Shown here piece by piece: positions 34,234 to 43,470 of a stretch of 60,949 nucleotides of DNA. Location of the stretch: assembly GCA_964401685.1 (NCBI GenBank), contig CAYNZH010000011.1, positions 1 to 60,949 on the forward strand. Reading direction: 5' to 3'. Numbering within the stretch: position 1 is the first letter of the stretch; the number at the start of each line of letters is the position of its first letter. Source of the stretch: DASRQK01 sp964401685. Its GTDB lineage: Bacteria; Bacteroidota; Bacteroidia; Sphingobacteriales; Sphingobacteriaceae. The notes under the pieces were generated by a model, which was given only the letters and a program-made list of their open reading frames with translations, did no database searches and was not told the DNA's origin. The position numbers and the translations under genes were made by a program.

Positions 34234-35652
34234 TTATAGATTCGGATTGGTCTTGACCGCTTCTTCCGGTAGCGGAAGGTAAATGGCGTCGGACTGCCAG
34301 CCGGATTTAAGTGCAGGAAGAATGTCGTCTGCACGGGTTTTTCCCGGGGCACCGGTCACACTCGGCCAACGACGCAAATCGTACCAGCGATGTCCCCATT
34401 CGGCGAAGAGCTCTACCCGGCGCTCTTGCTCCAAGGCTTCGCGTACTGCTTCTGCGTCATTTCCAAGGGATACTATTGGTAATCCGGCACGCTGACGGAT
34501 GGTATTTATATCCTCTTGGGCAGCATCAAACTTATTCTGCTGGTATCGGGCTTCGGCACGGATAAGATATTGTTCTGCCAACCGCAGCACCATCGAGTAT
34601 TCTTGCACCGGCGTTACTCCAGCACGGACTTTATATTTGTAAGGAAACTTATGTAGTTGCCCTGAAAGTGTGACTCCGCCCACCCACTGCTCATGACGTT
34701 TGTCTCCCACTTCAAACGCGTCGTAGAGATAACCTGGGATCAATCGAAACAAAGGAGTTCCTGTCACGACATTCACCGGGACAATGACAGACCCCTCCCA
34801 AGTATTTCTACCGCCTCCCACATTGACGGGCTGAAGCTGCCAGATTGCCTCTTCACTATTTTTCAAGAAAACATCATCCAAATCCGCACCAGGCAATAGC
34901 TCATAAAGCGGGTTGGTAATCACAGCGGTAGCTTCCGTTTCTGCCAAGGCCCACTGCCCAGTATAAAGATAGGTGCGCGCAAGCAAAGCCGACGCAGCCC
35001 CTTTATTAGGCCGAATACGTTCTCCACTCCCGTCGAGGTTAGTACCATTGGCATAGCCAGCGGACAATCTATTCCTCGCGTCCTCTAGATCTTCAATAAT
35101 TGCGGAATAAACATCTGCCGTGGCTGTACGGCCAAGTGTATTGTTCTCTGCGACATTAATGCCCGTAATCAGCGGCACATCCCCAAAGTTATTTACCAAG
35201 TAAAAATAGCAAAATGCTCGCAGGAACTTCGCCTCCCCGATCAGCTGGTCTTTCACCGCAGGAGACAGGGCAGTAGAGGTTTCCAGTCCGACTATCGCCA
35301 TATTGGCTTGGGCAATATATTGATAAGGTTGCGACCAGAGTACGCCCACGTATTGATTGGATGGCAGAACCGCATTGTTCTTAAATTCGTCATACGTAGC
35401 AAATGGAAATGCGTAAACGAATTCATCGGCTTGCATAGCTGGCAACATCATCGAAAGCACGTTTGCAAACTGATAATTCAGCTGGTTCATACGAGAAAAA
35501 ACACCTGTCACCGAAGCGGTGGCGATTTTATCGTCCGAAAAGGCCAACTCTGCAGCGACTTCATCCTTGGGTACGCCAACATCCAAAAAGCTCTCACATC
35601 CACTCAGGCTGAACGCTAATAATGATAAAACGATATATTTCAAAAATTTCAT
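34234..35652 (-). CDS. SusD/RagB-family outer-membrane lipoprotein (locus 2)
   Basis: A 472-residue surface lipoprotein: signal MKFLKYIVLSLLAFSLSGC (Cys19), EDLEDARNRL and ARTYLYTGQWALAETEA (TPR-like part), and the C-terminal SusD signature ELFAEWGHRWYDLRRW near residue 427 and YLPLPEEAVKTNPNL at the end. It caps the SusC encoded 14 bases upstream. Ligand not identifiable from sequence. Confidence 0.95.
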   Translation of the reverse strand: MKFLKYIVLSLLAFSLSGCESFLDVGVPKDEVAAELAFSDDKIATASVTGVFSRMNQLNYQFANVLSMMLPAMQADEFVYAFPFATYDEFKNNAVLPSNQYVGVLWSQPYQYIAQANMAIVGLETSTALSPAVKDQLIGEAKFLRAFCYFYLVNNFGDVPLITGINVAENNTLGRTATADVYSAIIEDLEDARNRLSAGYANGTNLDGSGERIRPNKGAASALLARTYLYTGQWALAETEATAVITNPLYELLPGADLDDVFLKNSEEAIWQLQPVNVGGGRNTWEGSVIVPVNVVTGTPLFRLIPGYLYDAFEVGDKRHEQWVGGVTLSGQLHKFPYKYKVRAGVTPVQEYSMVLRLAEQYLIRAEARYQQNKFDAAQEDINTIRQRAGLPIVSLGNDAEAVREALEQERRVELFAEWGHRWYDLRRWPSVTGAPGKTRADDILPALKSGWQSDAIYLPLPEEAVKTNPNL

Positions 35653-35666
35653 ATGCTTGCTTGTTT

Positions 35667-38600
35667 TTAATAAGTAAAACGGATACCTAGGGTATAGTAT
35701 TTCAACGGAGGCAACCCTCGACCTTGGGTCTCTGGATCAAAGCCATCGTAATTGGTAAAAGTGAATAGGTTCTGCCCTTGCCCGTACAGTTGGATGCGCT
35801 GCGTTTTGAGTGCGGGTACTAAGGACGTGAAATCGTAGCTAAGCATCACGTTTTTCAGTCGAATAAAGGATGCATCACCCCATAATGCGTCCGAGTGGCG
35901 GTAATAAGTGTTATACGTACTGTAAGCCTCGTCACTGGACACGGCAGCTGCTCGCGGAATATCCGTCACTTGGCCCGGTTCCCGCCAGCGGTCACGCATC
36001 GACACATCGAAATTGCTCGCCAGCCCCAACGCACCTGTCGCAGAATAGCCGAAATTAAGCATTTCGCCTTCTTGCTTCACAAATTGGAAAAGGAAACTCA
36101 AATTGAGATTGCCATAGGTAAAACTGTTATTCAGACCGCCGAAATATTTGGGCAGGCGCGAGCCGAGAACATACATATCATCCCACTCCGCGTTCAGCTC
36201 ACCATCACCGCTCAGGTCTGCGAATTGTGCAATTCCTGTCTGTGGATCCACTCCGGTGAACTTGTAGCCAAAGACGATAGCCATCGGATGACCTATCGCG
36301 TATAGCTGCTTGTTGTAGGGGTCAGCGTCTAACCCGGGATACGCCACTAATTTATTACTGGAAAACGTCACGTTGGCAGATGTAATCCATTCGAAATCGC
36401 CCCGTTTGACGTTGACAGAGCTCAGCTCGAATTCCCAACCACGATTCTGCACCACACCTGGCAAATTGGCCATATAACCACTAAATCCGGTTTGTGGAGA
36501 AAGAATCTGTTCGATAAGTTGATTATCCGACTCGTTCAAGTACCGGTTGACATTCAGCGTCAATCTATTTTGTAGGAAACCAAGCTCCAAACCTACTTCC
36601 AGTTTACGCGTAGATTCCCAACTATATAAGGGATTGGCGACACGGGTAGGATATAATCCAGACAATCCGCCGTAGGGATAACTGGTTGGGCTCCAAGTGT
36701 CCATAAAACCATAATCACCAATTTGGTCATTGCCGGTAACACCGTAACTGCCTCGCAATTTACCAAAGCTCAAAAATCTGTTCCCCTCTTTGACAAATTC
36801 TTCCTCGGAGAACACCCACGCTGCTCCAACCGAACCAAAGTTACCTACTCGTCGATCGGGGCCAAAACGCGAGGAACCATCACGCCGGAAAGTACCATTA
36901 ATGATGTATTTATTTTCCCAATTGTAAGTCGCCCGAGCGAAGCCCGCTTGGTAGCGATACTTCGAGTATCGCATACCGTTAGAGCGAAGGCTCACCGCTA
37001 GATCAATATTATCCAACTGTGCATCTGAAGTGAAACCTTCACCCACGAAATAATTGCCATCACGCACGCTCTGCTGCCAGGTTGCTCCGGCGAGTACATT
37101 CAAGCTTCCTTTACCTATTTGCAGTGTATAACTCGCTTGCGGCTCGACACTGTACGATGAGTAAGATCCATTCCCTAAATACGACATACTTGACAATCCT
37201 GATGACGGATTAAAGGTTGTGCTCGGATACATTTGCAATTGGTTCAAGTCCGTGCGATTGTAGCCTATCGTGGCCGACAAATCCAGATTCTTTACCGGGC
37301 TATAGGCCAACCTCCCACTTGTCAGCAAGGTGTTGTTACGCGTCTCATGCTCACGCTGTAGGTAAGCATAAGGATTTTGCACATTGCCCGACCAGTAGAA
37401 CGTGCCGTCTTCGTTGTAGATCGGCATATTCGGTGCGAGATTATAATATTGACTAATATCTGTTGCCAACGCATCGTTAGAGTCTCCCGTATAATTGGCG
37501 GTCGCCGTGGCCCTGAATTTGCCGTCCGCTGAACTATGGTTGACGCTCAGCATGCCTGATCCCTTGCTATACGCGTTGTCTCCCGGCTGCACAGTACTTT
37601 CCTGCCGCAAGGTTCCACTAAGCAAAAAGTTGGTAGTTTCCGAACCGCCGCTGATGGAAACATTTGCTTCTGTCAGCTTCGCCGTTCCTCCGAAGAGTTT
37701 ATCTTGCCAGTTTTGATCAAGAGCCTGATCCCATTCGAAGAGATCCAAGACAGCAGCAGGGTCCGGAGTTTCCCCCGAGTTTGCATAGGCTTCGCGGCGT
37801 AGCTCCAGGTATTCTGCCGTACTTAACATCTCGATCATATTTGTGACGCGGCCGGCCCCCGTATACAAATTGAAATTAGCTCGGGTATTCCCTGCCTGCC
37901 CTTTTTTCGTGGTGATGAGAATAACACCGTTCGCTCCGCGAGATCCATAGATAGCTGTTGCATCCGCGTCTTTCAGTACATCGATACGTTCAATGTCATT
38001 GGGATTGACACCCGAAATGGGGCTTTGCGAACCGTTGTCGCCACTGAACATATTGAGTGACTCAGAGAAATACGGCACACCATCTACAATGTATAGCGGT
38101 GCATTACTCGCCCCTATTGAATTAAGCCCGCGCAAACGCACATTGAAAGAAGATCCTGGAAGGCCATTTGCTGGACTGATGTCCAGTCCTGCGATTTGCC
38201 CTTGCAAAGCCTCCAACACATTGTTGACAGGCGCGCGCGATATTTCCTCGCTGGTAATGCTAGCGGTCGATCCCGTACTGGTTCGCCTGCTTGTCGTACC
38301 ATAGGCAATAACGGTTACAGCGTCCAAATCACCGAAATCGGGAGCAAGCGCAATCTCCTGCAGCGCTTGCGAAAACGCCAATTCGCGGGTTTGGTAACCA
38401 ACATAAGAGATGATCAAAATCGGTTGGCCTTCTTCACGTAGGGTAAAGTAACCCGCTCCATCGGTAGACGTCCCTCGAGTGGTTCCTTTGACACGAATAG
38501 ACACCCCGACCAACGGCTGCCCATTTTCATCGACCACGCGGCCCCTTATCTCTTGTGCCGACGCTGCCTCGTCTTCGAAAGCATCTGTGGCTAAAACACT

Positions 38601-38951
38601 CTTCTTCCTAATAACCACCGTCGTACCGACCTGACGATACTCTAGATCCGTTTCTTCGAGTAGATCCTCCAAAATCGCGGCCACGTTGGTATTACGCCTG
38701 TCTGCGCCGAACTGTTTGTAATGGTTGACATCTTCGCTTACAAAGGTAAAACGAATGTCTGTCTGCTGCTCCAACTGTTTCAAAGCCTCTCTTAACGACA
38801 GCGTGCCAGAGGGCAGCGAGGCCCGGACGGATGCCAAATTCTGAGCGATCGAATTGGCCGCTATTGTCGTAGCGAACCATGTCAATAATATTGCTAATGC
38901 TGATATTTTCATTAATAGTTTCCTATTGCACTTGTTTCGGATAAAATGCAT
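35667..38951 (-). CDS. SusC/RagA-type TonB-dependent transporter with STN domain (locus 2)
   Basis: A 1094-residue outer-membrane transporter. Signal peptide (to about residue 36), STN domain (about 45-115, LSLREALKQLEQQTDIRF), carboxypeptidase-regulatory-like domain (about 130-205), plug with the SusC box ATAIYGSRGANGVILITTKKG, and the barrel ending LGIRFTY. SusD follows, FecR precedes; the STN domain implies signalling through that FecR to the divergent ECF sigma. The fecR-susC gap (126 bases) holds a hairpin and a palindrome. Confidence 0.96.
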   Translation of the reverse strand: MHFIRNKCNRKLLMKISALAILLTWFATTIAANSIAQNLASVRASLPSGTLSLREALKQLEQQTDIRFTFVSEDVNHYKQFGADRRNTNVAAILEDLLEETDLEYRQVGTTVVIRKKSVLATDAFEDEAASAQEIRGRVVDENGQPLVGVSIRVKGTTRGTSTDGAGYFTLREEGQPILIISYVGYQTRELAFSQALQEIALAPDFGDLDAVTVIAYGTTSRRTSTGSTASITSEEISRAPVNNVLEALQGQIAGLDISPANGLPGSSFNVRLRGLNSIGASNAPLYIVDGVPYFSESLNMFSGDNGSQSPISGVNPNDIERIDVLKDADATAIYGSRGANGVILITTKKGQAGNTRANFNLYTGAGRVTNMIEMLSTAEYLELRREAYANSGETPDPAAVLDLFEWDQALDQNWQDKLFGGTAKLTEANVSISGGSETTNFLLSGTLRQESTVQPGDNAYSKGSGMLSVNHSSADGKFRATATANYTGDSNDALATDISQYYNLAPNMPIYNEDGTFYWSGNVQNPYAYLQREHETRNNTLLTSGRLAYSPVKNLDLSATIGYNRTDLNQLQMYPSTTFNPSSGLSSMSYLGNGSYSSYSVEPQASYTLQIGKGSLNVLAGATWQQSVRDGNYFVGEGFTSDAQLDNIDLAVSLRSNGMRYSKYRYQAGFARATYNWENKYIINGTFRRDGSSRFGPDRRVGNFGSVGAAWVFSEEEFVKEGNRFLSFGKLRGSYGVTGNDQIGDYGFMDTWSPTSYPYGGLSGLYPTRVANPLYSWESTRKLEVGLELGFLQNRLTLNVNRYLNESDNQLIEQILSPQTGFSGYMANLPGVVQNRGWEFELSSVNVKRGDFEWITSANVTFSSNKLVAYPGLDADPYNKQLYAIGHPMAIVFGYKFTGVDPQTGIAQFADLSGDGELNAEWDDMYVLGSRLPKYFGGLNNSFTYGNLNLSFLFQFVKQEGEMLNFGYSATGALGLASNFDVSMRDRWREPGQVTDIPRAAAVSSDEAYSTYNTYYRHSDALWGDASFIRLKNVMLSYDFTSLVPALKTQRIQLYGQGQNLFTFTNYDGFDPETQGRGLPPLKYYTLGIRFTY

Positions 38952-38998
38952 AATTTTGATAATGATTTAATATGACTAAGTCTGTTTATTGAATCCTT

Positions 38999-39029
38999 AA
39001 GTCGTCTCGGGGACCAGCCGAGATGACTT
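38999..39029 (-). promoter_or_regulatory. Long hairpin between fecR and susC (locus 2)
   Basis: Arms 38999-39010 and 39018-39029 pair over 12 bases with one G-T, loop of 7. On the minus strand it is followed by AAGGATTC, not a T-run, so it is probably not a full terminator; a role as attenuator or mRNA-stabilising element that sets susC above or below fecR is possible. Confidence 0.65.
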
Positions 39030-39053
39030 TTCAATTGAATGTCTCATTCCTTC

Positions 39054-39065
39054 ATATGCGCATAT
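39054..39065. promoter_or_regulatory. 12-base perfect palindrome in the fecR-susC spacer
   Basis: ATATGCGCATAT is self-complementary. It could be a regulator-binding site for the locus 2 transport genes. No known regulator consensus was recognised. Confidence 0.3.
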
Positions 39066-39077
39066 TGTTTTTGTATG

Positions 39078-40094
39078 TTAAAAAATGATATAGCTCTTTC
39101 CTTCTTTCTGAATTCTGCTGTCTGTCAATGTGCTGAGCACTTCAAGAATGTAGTCTGCTGAGCTATCCATAGGGACAGACATAGTGATGATTTTTTCGGC
39201 CGTGGAGGATTTGCGCCATTCAATCGACATCCCTCGGGCGCGCTCCAAATCGGCGATAATGGTTGAAATAGGTTCGTCTTCATACTCCAGATAGCCTTGG
39301 ATCCAGTTTCCAGCAACTTTGCTCTTCAGTTCTTTTTCGACCACTTTCGGTGTATTAGCCTCAACTGAGCGAGGAACACTTACTTCTTGATTTCCGACAA
39401 GTGTTGCGACACGTTTTCGTTGTTTATTGACCTGGACCTTGCCACTACGAACAGTGACTAGCACGTCTCCCAATTCAGGATACGCTCTGATATTAAATTT
39501 TGTTCCAAGGACTTTCGTTTCGATCTCGCCGGTATGCACTATAAAGGGCCACTCTTCACTTCGTTCCACCTCAAAATACGCCTCCCCGTGCAAAGTTACC
39601 TCTCTGGGCTCCCCTTTTACAAACCGTTGTGGATATTCCAACTTCGAAGATCCGTTCACCCAGACCTTGGTTCCATCGCCAAGCAGAATCATCTTTTTCT
39701 CGTCATTAGCTACACTTTTGATTACCTGAACATACGCCTCGCCCTCTGTCTGGACCAGACGCTGTCCGTAATAGAAACCGATAAACAGCATAGCGACACA
39801 TGCAGCTACACTGCCGTAGATCGCGAGCCTACGCCCGGCGGATTTACTTGGCAAAACGAGGGTAGATGGTGAGGGATCTACAATTTCCGATAACTGGTTT
39901 AGTTCTCCATTTTCGTCCACATAACTCGCGGACGGATCCTGGCGCTTCAATTCCTCATATCTTTCACGAATCAATGCGACCAATTCCCGGTCGTGCCGTG
40001 CCGATTGGATAAGTGCGAAAAATTCTTCAAGCTCTTGCCTGCTCGATTTGTTGTAAAAATACTGCTTCAGTAAATAGTCAATGCGTGCTTTCAT
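39078..40094 (-). CDS. FecR-family anti-sigma factor (locus 2)
   Basis: A 338-residue membrane anti-sigma regulator: cytoplasmic part (1 to about 88), one membrane segment (about 89-108, LAIYGSVAACVAMLFIGFYYG), FecR domain (about 125-245, with GEAYFEVERS and VLGTKFNIRAYPELGDVLV), and C-terminal DUF4974 part (ISTIIADLERARGMSIEW). It is transcribed divergently from its ECF sigma gene, unlike locus 1 where the two genes overlap. An ECF-type -10 motif lies at 40112-40118. Confidence 0.95.
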   Translation of the reverse strand: MKARIDYLLKQYFYNKSSRQELEEFFALIQSARHDRELVALIRERYEELKRQDPSASYVDENGELNQLSEIVDPSPSTLVLPSKSAGRRLAIYGSVAACVAMLFIGFYYGQRLVQTEGEAYVQVIKSVANDEKKMILLGDGTKVWVNGSSKLEYPQRFVKGEPREVTLHGEAYFEVERSEEWPFIVHTGEIETKVLGTKFNIRAYPELGDVLVTVRSGKVQVNKQRKRVATLVGNQEVSVPRSVEANTPKVVEKELKSKVAGNWIQGYLEYEDEPISTIIADLERARGMSIEWRKSSTAEKIITMSVPMDSSADYILEVLSTLTDSRIQKEGKSYIIF

Positions 40095-40111
40095 TTCGTG
40101 CTCTTATTTAA

Positions 40112-40140
40112 TAAGACGTATCTCGATCCAATGTGTCCTA
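40112..40140 (-). promoter_or_regulatory. Candidate ECF promoter of the fecR-susC-susD-tlpA run
   Basis: Minus strand TAGGAC (40140-40135), 16 bases, CGTCTTA (40118-40112), 18 bases before the fecR ATG. The -10 block and spacing equal those of locus 1 while the -35 block differs (TTGCCC there), as expected if two related sigma factors read distinct promoters. Single occurrence, so weaker than the locus 1 pair. Confidence 0.4.
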
Positions 40141-40181
40141 CTGCAAAATCGATTTTTTTTAATAAAACTCTACTTTCTTGC

Positions 40182-40189
40182 TATATTTG
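40182..40189 (+). promoter_or_regulatory. Bacteroidota -7 box of the locus 2 sigma gene
   Basis: TATATTTG, exact TAnnTTTG, with a T-run about 20 bases upstream. It is only 10 bases before the likely ATG, predicting a leader of a few bases. Confidence 0.55.
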
Positions 40190-40199
40190 TTTTATCGTG

Positions 40200-40757
40200 A
40201 TGGATAGCAAAGGACATATAAACCGCAAAGCACCTCTGGTCGCCGATGCGGATAAGCAACGAGAAGATTCGCTGCATCTACTCTTTCATGATATATTTTT
40301 GTCCTATGAAAAGTCGCTCTATAAGCTGGCACTCCACCTCTGCAAGGATGCTGATGTCGCGCGGGATATTGTCCATGATGTGTTCCTTAAACTGTGGGAA
40401 ATCCGTCACCAAATACAGGAGATACAATCTATCGAATCTTTTTTGTTTGTTTTGACGAGAAACAAGATCATGGATCACCTGCGCAAATTATCATCTGACG
40501 CACGATTAAAGCAGGCTATATGGGAATCCATGCAACATATTGTGCTAGAAGAAGACAAGCACATGGAGAACAGGGAGTTTCAGGACCAGCTGCAACGTGC
40601 AGTCAACCAGCTACCTCCCCAGCGAAAAGCGGTTTATCTCATGCGCGATGAGGGATATGATTATAAACAAATCGCCGATAAACTTCAAATCTCGCGACAT
40701 ACTGTGAAAAATCACGTAAGTTCGGCATTAAAGTCGCTCCGTAAGTTGCTCCGATAG
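40200..40757 (+). CDS. ECF RNA polymerase sigma factor (locus 2)
   Basis: A 185-residue ECF sigma factor. Region 2: LFHDIFLSYEKSLYKLALHLC, DVARDIVHDVFLKLWEIRHQI, ESFLFVLTRNKIMDHLRKL; region 4: LPPQRKAVYLMRDEGYDYKQIADKLQISRHTVKNHV. ATG 40200 is chosen: the upstream frame (from 40098) would start before the promoter. It is divergent from fecR with a 105-base gap and is expected to drive the fecR-susC-susD-tlpA run. Confidence 0.94.
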   Translation: MDSKGHINRKAPLVADADKQREDSLHLLFHDIFLSYEKSLYKLALHLCKDADVARDIVHDVFLKLWEIRHQIQEIQSIESFLFVLTRNKIMDHLRKLSSDARLKQAIWESMQHIVLEEDKHMENREFQDQLQRAVNQLPPQRKAVYLMRDEGYDYKQIADKLQISRHTVKNHVSSALKSLRKLLR

Positions 40758-40770
40758 TTACGAAAGTTGA

Positions 40771-42366
40771 CTATCGAGGCGATTTAACCGGATAGATATC
40801 CAAATCATGAAAATCGTAACTAACATCTGTCAGGGGGGATACGGCTTTCATACTGGCCCGTTTGACAGTACCGTCATGGTCCAGGGAAAATGTAATGAAG
40901 GCATCGGCTCTCAATTCTCGGGAATCCCAGGTCACTAGAAACGTATCGTATTGCCAATGCGTCACCACTCCTACCAGTTGTGGACTGTGTTCAAAGCGCA
41001 TGACATACCCTCTGTCTTCCTTTTTGATCGATATATTGCCGTACCAGGCATCCTGGTATAACCCGACGTAGTTGTCCATTGATAAAGAAGGGCCGACGTC
41101 TGAACGACGGCTTTGCGCGGTGGATTCGTCTTGTGTCGCAATACGGGCAAATTTAACGTCCTCTGCCTTTCTGTAACCCGCGATCCAGTCAAAAGGAGGG
41201 GCACCAATCGCGTGGTCGACGATATGATTTATTACTGCATTATACGCGTTTGAGCTTTCCTGATTGGTCAATATTGAAATCCCCAAATCCAGTTCCGGAA
41301 GAAAGATAACATGAGAAACATAGCCATCTAGTTTCCCTCCATGGGCCACCGCTTTTTGGCCTCGGTAGGTGTGTATACGAAAACCGTGGGCGTAGCTAGC
41401 CAGATCCTGTTGTGCAGGAGCAATCCATTCCGGAAGCCTGCCAACTTGCATCGGCGTAACTCCACTCCAGAGGTTTGCCGTACTGTTTTTTGATAAAATT
41501 TGGTTACCGCCTTCATTCCTGCCAGAATCCAGCTGAAAACGAATCCATTTTGCCATATCAACGGCATTTGAGGCGATTCCGCCGGCTGGATTTGAAATAT
41601 CACCCAGTCCCTGCTCAAAAAAATTGTACAACCGTTGTACGTTCCCTTCCACTGGTGCGTGAGAAAGTGCAATATTGCTTTTGCCCTGAAATTCAGAAAA
41701 CCGCGATACACTATGTTGCAGATCAAGGATATTGAATATTCTTTCTTGGATGAAAGTCTCCCAATCCATGCCTGAGACTTCTTCTATGACCAGGCCCGCC
41801 ACAAGATACAGCACATTGTCGTAGGCGTAAGTGCTGCGAAAGCTTGTTGCAAGCGGCAGGTAGCGCAAACGCTCAACCACCTCTGTGCGGGTATAGGTGC
41901 TGGGTGGAAATTGCAACAGATCCCCAGCATAGGGAGCGATTCCACTTCGGTGCACCAATAGGTCCTGTATGGTGAGTTCACTCGTGACATAAGGGTCGCT
42001 CAATTTAAACCAGGGAAGGTGTTCAATCACCGGATCGTTCCACTTCAATTTTCCATCATCGACAAGCAGAGCCAGCGCGGTGCCTGTAAATGCTTTAGAA
42101 TTCGATGCGATGGGAAACAAAGTGAATTCATCAACGGGCTCTTTCGTATCCATGCTTTTGACTCCGTAACCCTTGGCCAGCAGGGTCTCATCACTCGATA
42201 CGATGGCGATAGCCATCCCAGGTACGTCAAAAGTCGTCAATACCTGTTCGATATAGGCGTCCAGGTTTTCCGGAAGTTTTGAAGAAGGAGTAGATTGACG
42301 CGTCTGGCCCATCCCCGGAATACAGAACAACGCACTTAGTAAAATAGCTAAAGAATATCTTTTCAT
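40771..42366 (-). CDS. Class C beta-lactamase-like serine hydrolase
   Basis: A 531-residue exported protein: signal peptide (MKRYSLAILLSALFCIPGMG), serine-hydrolase domain with SNSK (Ser88, Lys91), YDN (in YAYDNVLYLV) and HGGKLDG (third motif), then a C-terminal domain of about 150 residues resembling DUF3471. This is the AmpC/estB/penicillin-binding family; many members are esterases or D-amino-acid peptidases, so resistance should not be assumed. Met at 42366 is chosen for the signal peptide; convergent with the sigma gene (gap 13). Confidence 0.9.
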   Translation of the reverse strand: MKRYSLAILLSALFCIPGMGQTRQSTPSSKLPENLDAYIEQVLTTFDVPGMAIAIVSSDETLLAKGYGVKSMDTKEPVDEFTLFPIASNSKAFTGTALALLVDDGKLKWNDPVIEHLPWFKLSDPYVTSELTIQDLLVHRSGIAPYAGDLLQFPPSTYTRTEVVERLRYLPLATSFRSTYAYDNVLYLVAGLVIEEVSGMDWETFIQERIFNILDLQHSVSRFSEFQGKSNIALSHAPVEGNVQRLYNFFEQGLGDISNPAGGIASNAVDMAKWIRFQLDSGRNEGGNQILSKNSTANLWSGVTPMQVGRLPEWIAPAQQDLASYAHGFRIHTYRGQKAVAHGGKLDGYVSHVIFLPELDLGISILTNQESSNAYNAVINHIVDHAIGAPPFDWIAGYRKAEDVKFARIATQDESTAQSRRSDVGPSLSMDNYVGLYQDAWYGNISIKKEDRGYVMRFEHSPQLVGVVTHWQYDTFLVTWDSRELRADAFITFSLDHDGTVKRASMKAVSPLTDVSYDFHDLDIYPVKSPR

Positions 42367-42400
42367 AAGTCGTACAATGTACAAACTTATTTTTTGAATT

Positions 42401-42808
42401 CTATGAGAAATTTGACGCAACTTCCTTGAGCCGTTCGACCTGGAAGTCGACCAGTTTCTGAAGGGGTCCCGAGGCGAGCATTTTGAGCATCATGTTGAGC
42501 TCCGCCTCGAGGATAAGGTTGACCTGAGTCGCTTGCGCGCTGATCGGACGGAGATCCCATTTCAATTGGACGTGAAAAGGTGCTTCGTCCGCTGGAACAA
42601 AGACAATCTGTCGGCCTGGCACAATCTCTCCAATCTTGAGCGACAGTTTTGCCATGTTTTGGACGGTAAATCGCGCTTCTGTTTCAGTGGATGACCAATT
42701 GTAAACATTCTCGGGCATCAACTGCTCGTGATTGTTGCAATTTGACAAAAAAGCAAACAGCTCCTCTGCCGGCTTATCTATCTCTGTCGAACTTTGGATA
42801 GTGGTCAT
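42401..42808 (-). CDS. SRPBCC (START/Bet v1-like) family protein
   Basis: A 135-residue cytoplasmic protein of the ligand-binding SRPBCC fold: TTIQSSTEIDKPAEELFAFLSN at the start, a beta-rich middle (FTVQNMAKLSLKIG, FHVQLKWDLRPI), and a C-terminal helix (LQKLVDFQVERLKEVA). It follows pyrE by 11 bases on the same strand, a common Bacteroidota pairing. Ligand unknown. Confidence 0.88.
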   Translation of the reverse strand: MTTIQSSTEIDKPAEELFAFLSNCNNHEQLMPENVYNWSSTETEARFTVQNMAKLSLKIGEIVPGRQIVFVPADEAPFHVQLKWDLRPISAQATQVNLILEAELNMMLKMLASGPLQKLVDFQVERLKEVASNFS

Positions 42809-42819
42809 AGTCTGAAAAT

Positions 42820-43470
42820 TTAGTGTGCCTCACCCGTCCAGTTTGCCGGATCTTCCCGCCACGCTTTTAAGGTTTCTATTTCATTTGCATGAATGTAATT
42901 GAACTTTGCAGCAACCTCCAGAAGGGTATCATAATCGCACAGACTGATCTGTTCACATTTGGCATCGTCAAAATTCTGCTTCGCTTCGTCAAAGCCATAG
43001 CTGAAAATCGAAACAAGTCCCACGACATTGCAACCAGCTTCGCGAAGGGCTTCCACAGCCTTCAAACTACTTTTTCCGGTGGAAATCAGATCTTCAATGA
43101 CCACTACTCGCTGCCCGCTGATGATTTCTCCTTCAATCCTGTTCTGACGCCCATGTTCCTTACTTTCGTTTCTAACATAAGAAAAAGGCAGCCCCAGATC
43201 TTGCGCAACGAGCACCCCTTGAGGTATGCCGGCCGTAGCCACACCTGAAATCATTTCAACAGAGCCAAACCCGTCCTGCACCACTTTGGAAAGTTTCTGA
43301 CGGATGTATGTCCGGATAGACGGGTGGGAAAGCGTAATCCTGTTGTCACAGTAAATAGGAGATTTCCATCCCGACGCCCATGTAAAAGGGTTTTGGGGTT
43401 GTAATTTTATTGCTTTAATTTGCAATAAGGATTCAGCAATTTTTTGTGCAACCTCATTCATATCATTCAT
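42820..43470 (-). CDS. pyrE: Orotate phosphoribosyltransferase
   Basis: A 216-residue enzyme that makes orotidine monophosphate from orotate and PRPP in pyrimidine synthesis. Seen: LQPQNPFTWASGWKSPIYCDNR, the PRPP-binding VVVIEDLISTGKSSLKA, and the GVATAGIPQGVLVA loop. Start could be ATG 43470 or ATG 43461. The first start codon overlaps, on the other strand, the start codon of the NUDIX gene. A -7 box (43475-43482) lies almost on the start codon. Confidence 0.95.
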   Translation of the reverse strand: MNDMNEVAQKIAESLLQIKAIKLQPQNPFTWASGWKSPIYCDNRITLSHPSIRTYIRQKLSKVVQDGFGSVEMISGVATAGIPQGVLVAQDLGLPFSYVRNESKEHGRQNRIEGEIISGQRVVVIEDLISTGKSSLKAVEALREAGCNVVGLVSIFSYGFDEAKQNFDDAKCEQISLCDYDTLLEVAAKFNYIHANEIETLKAWREDPANWTGEAH

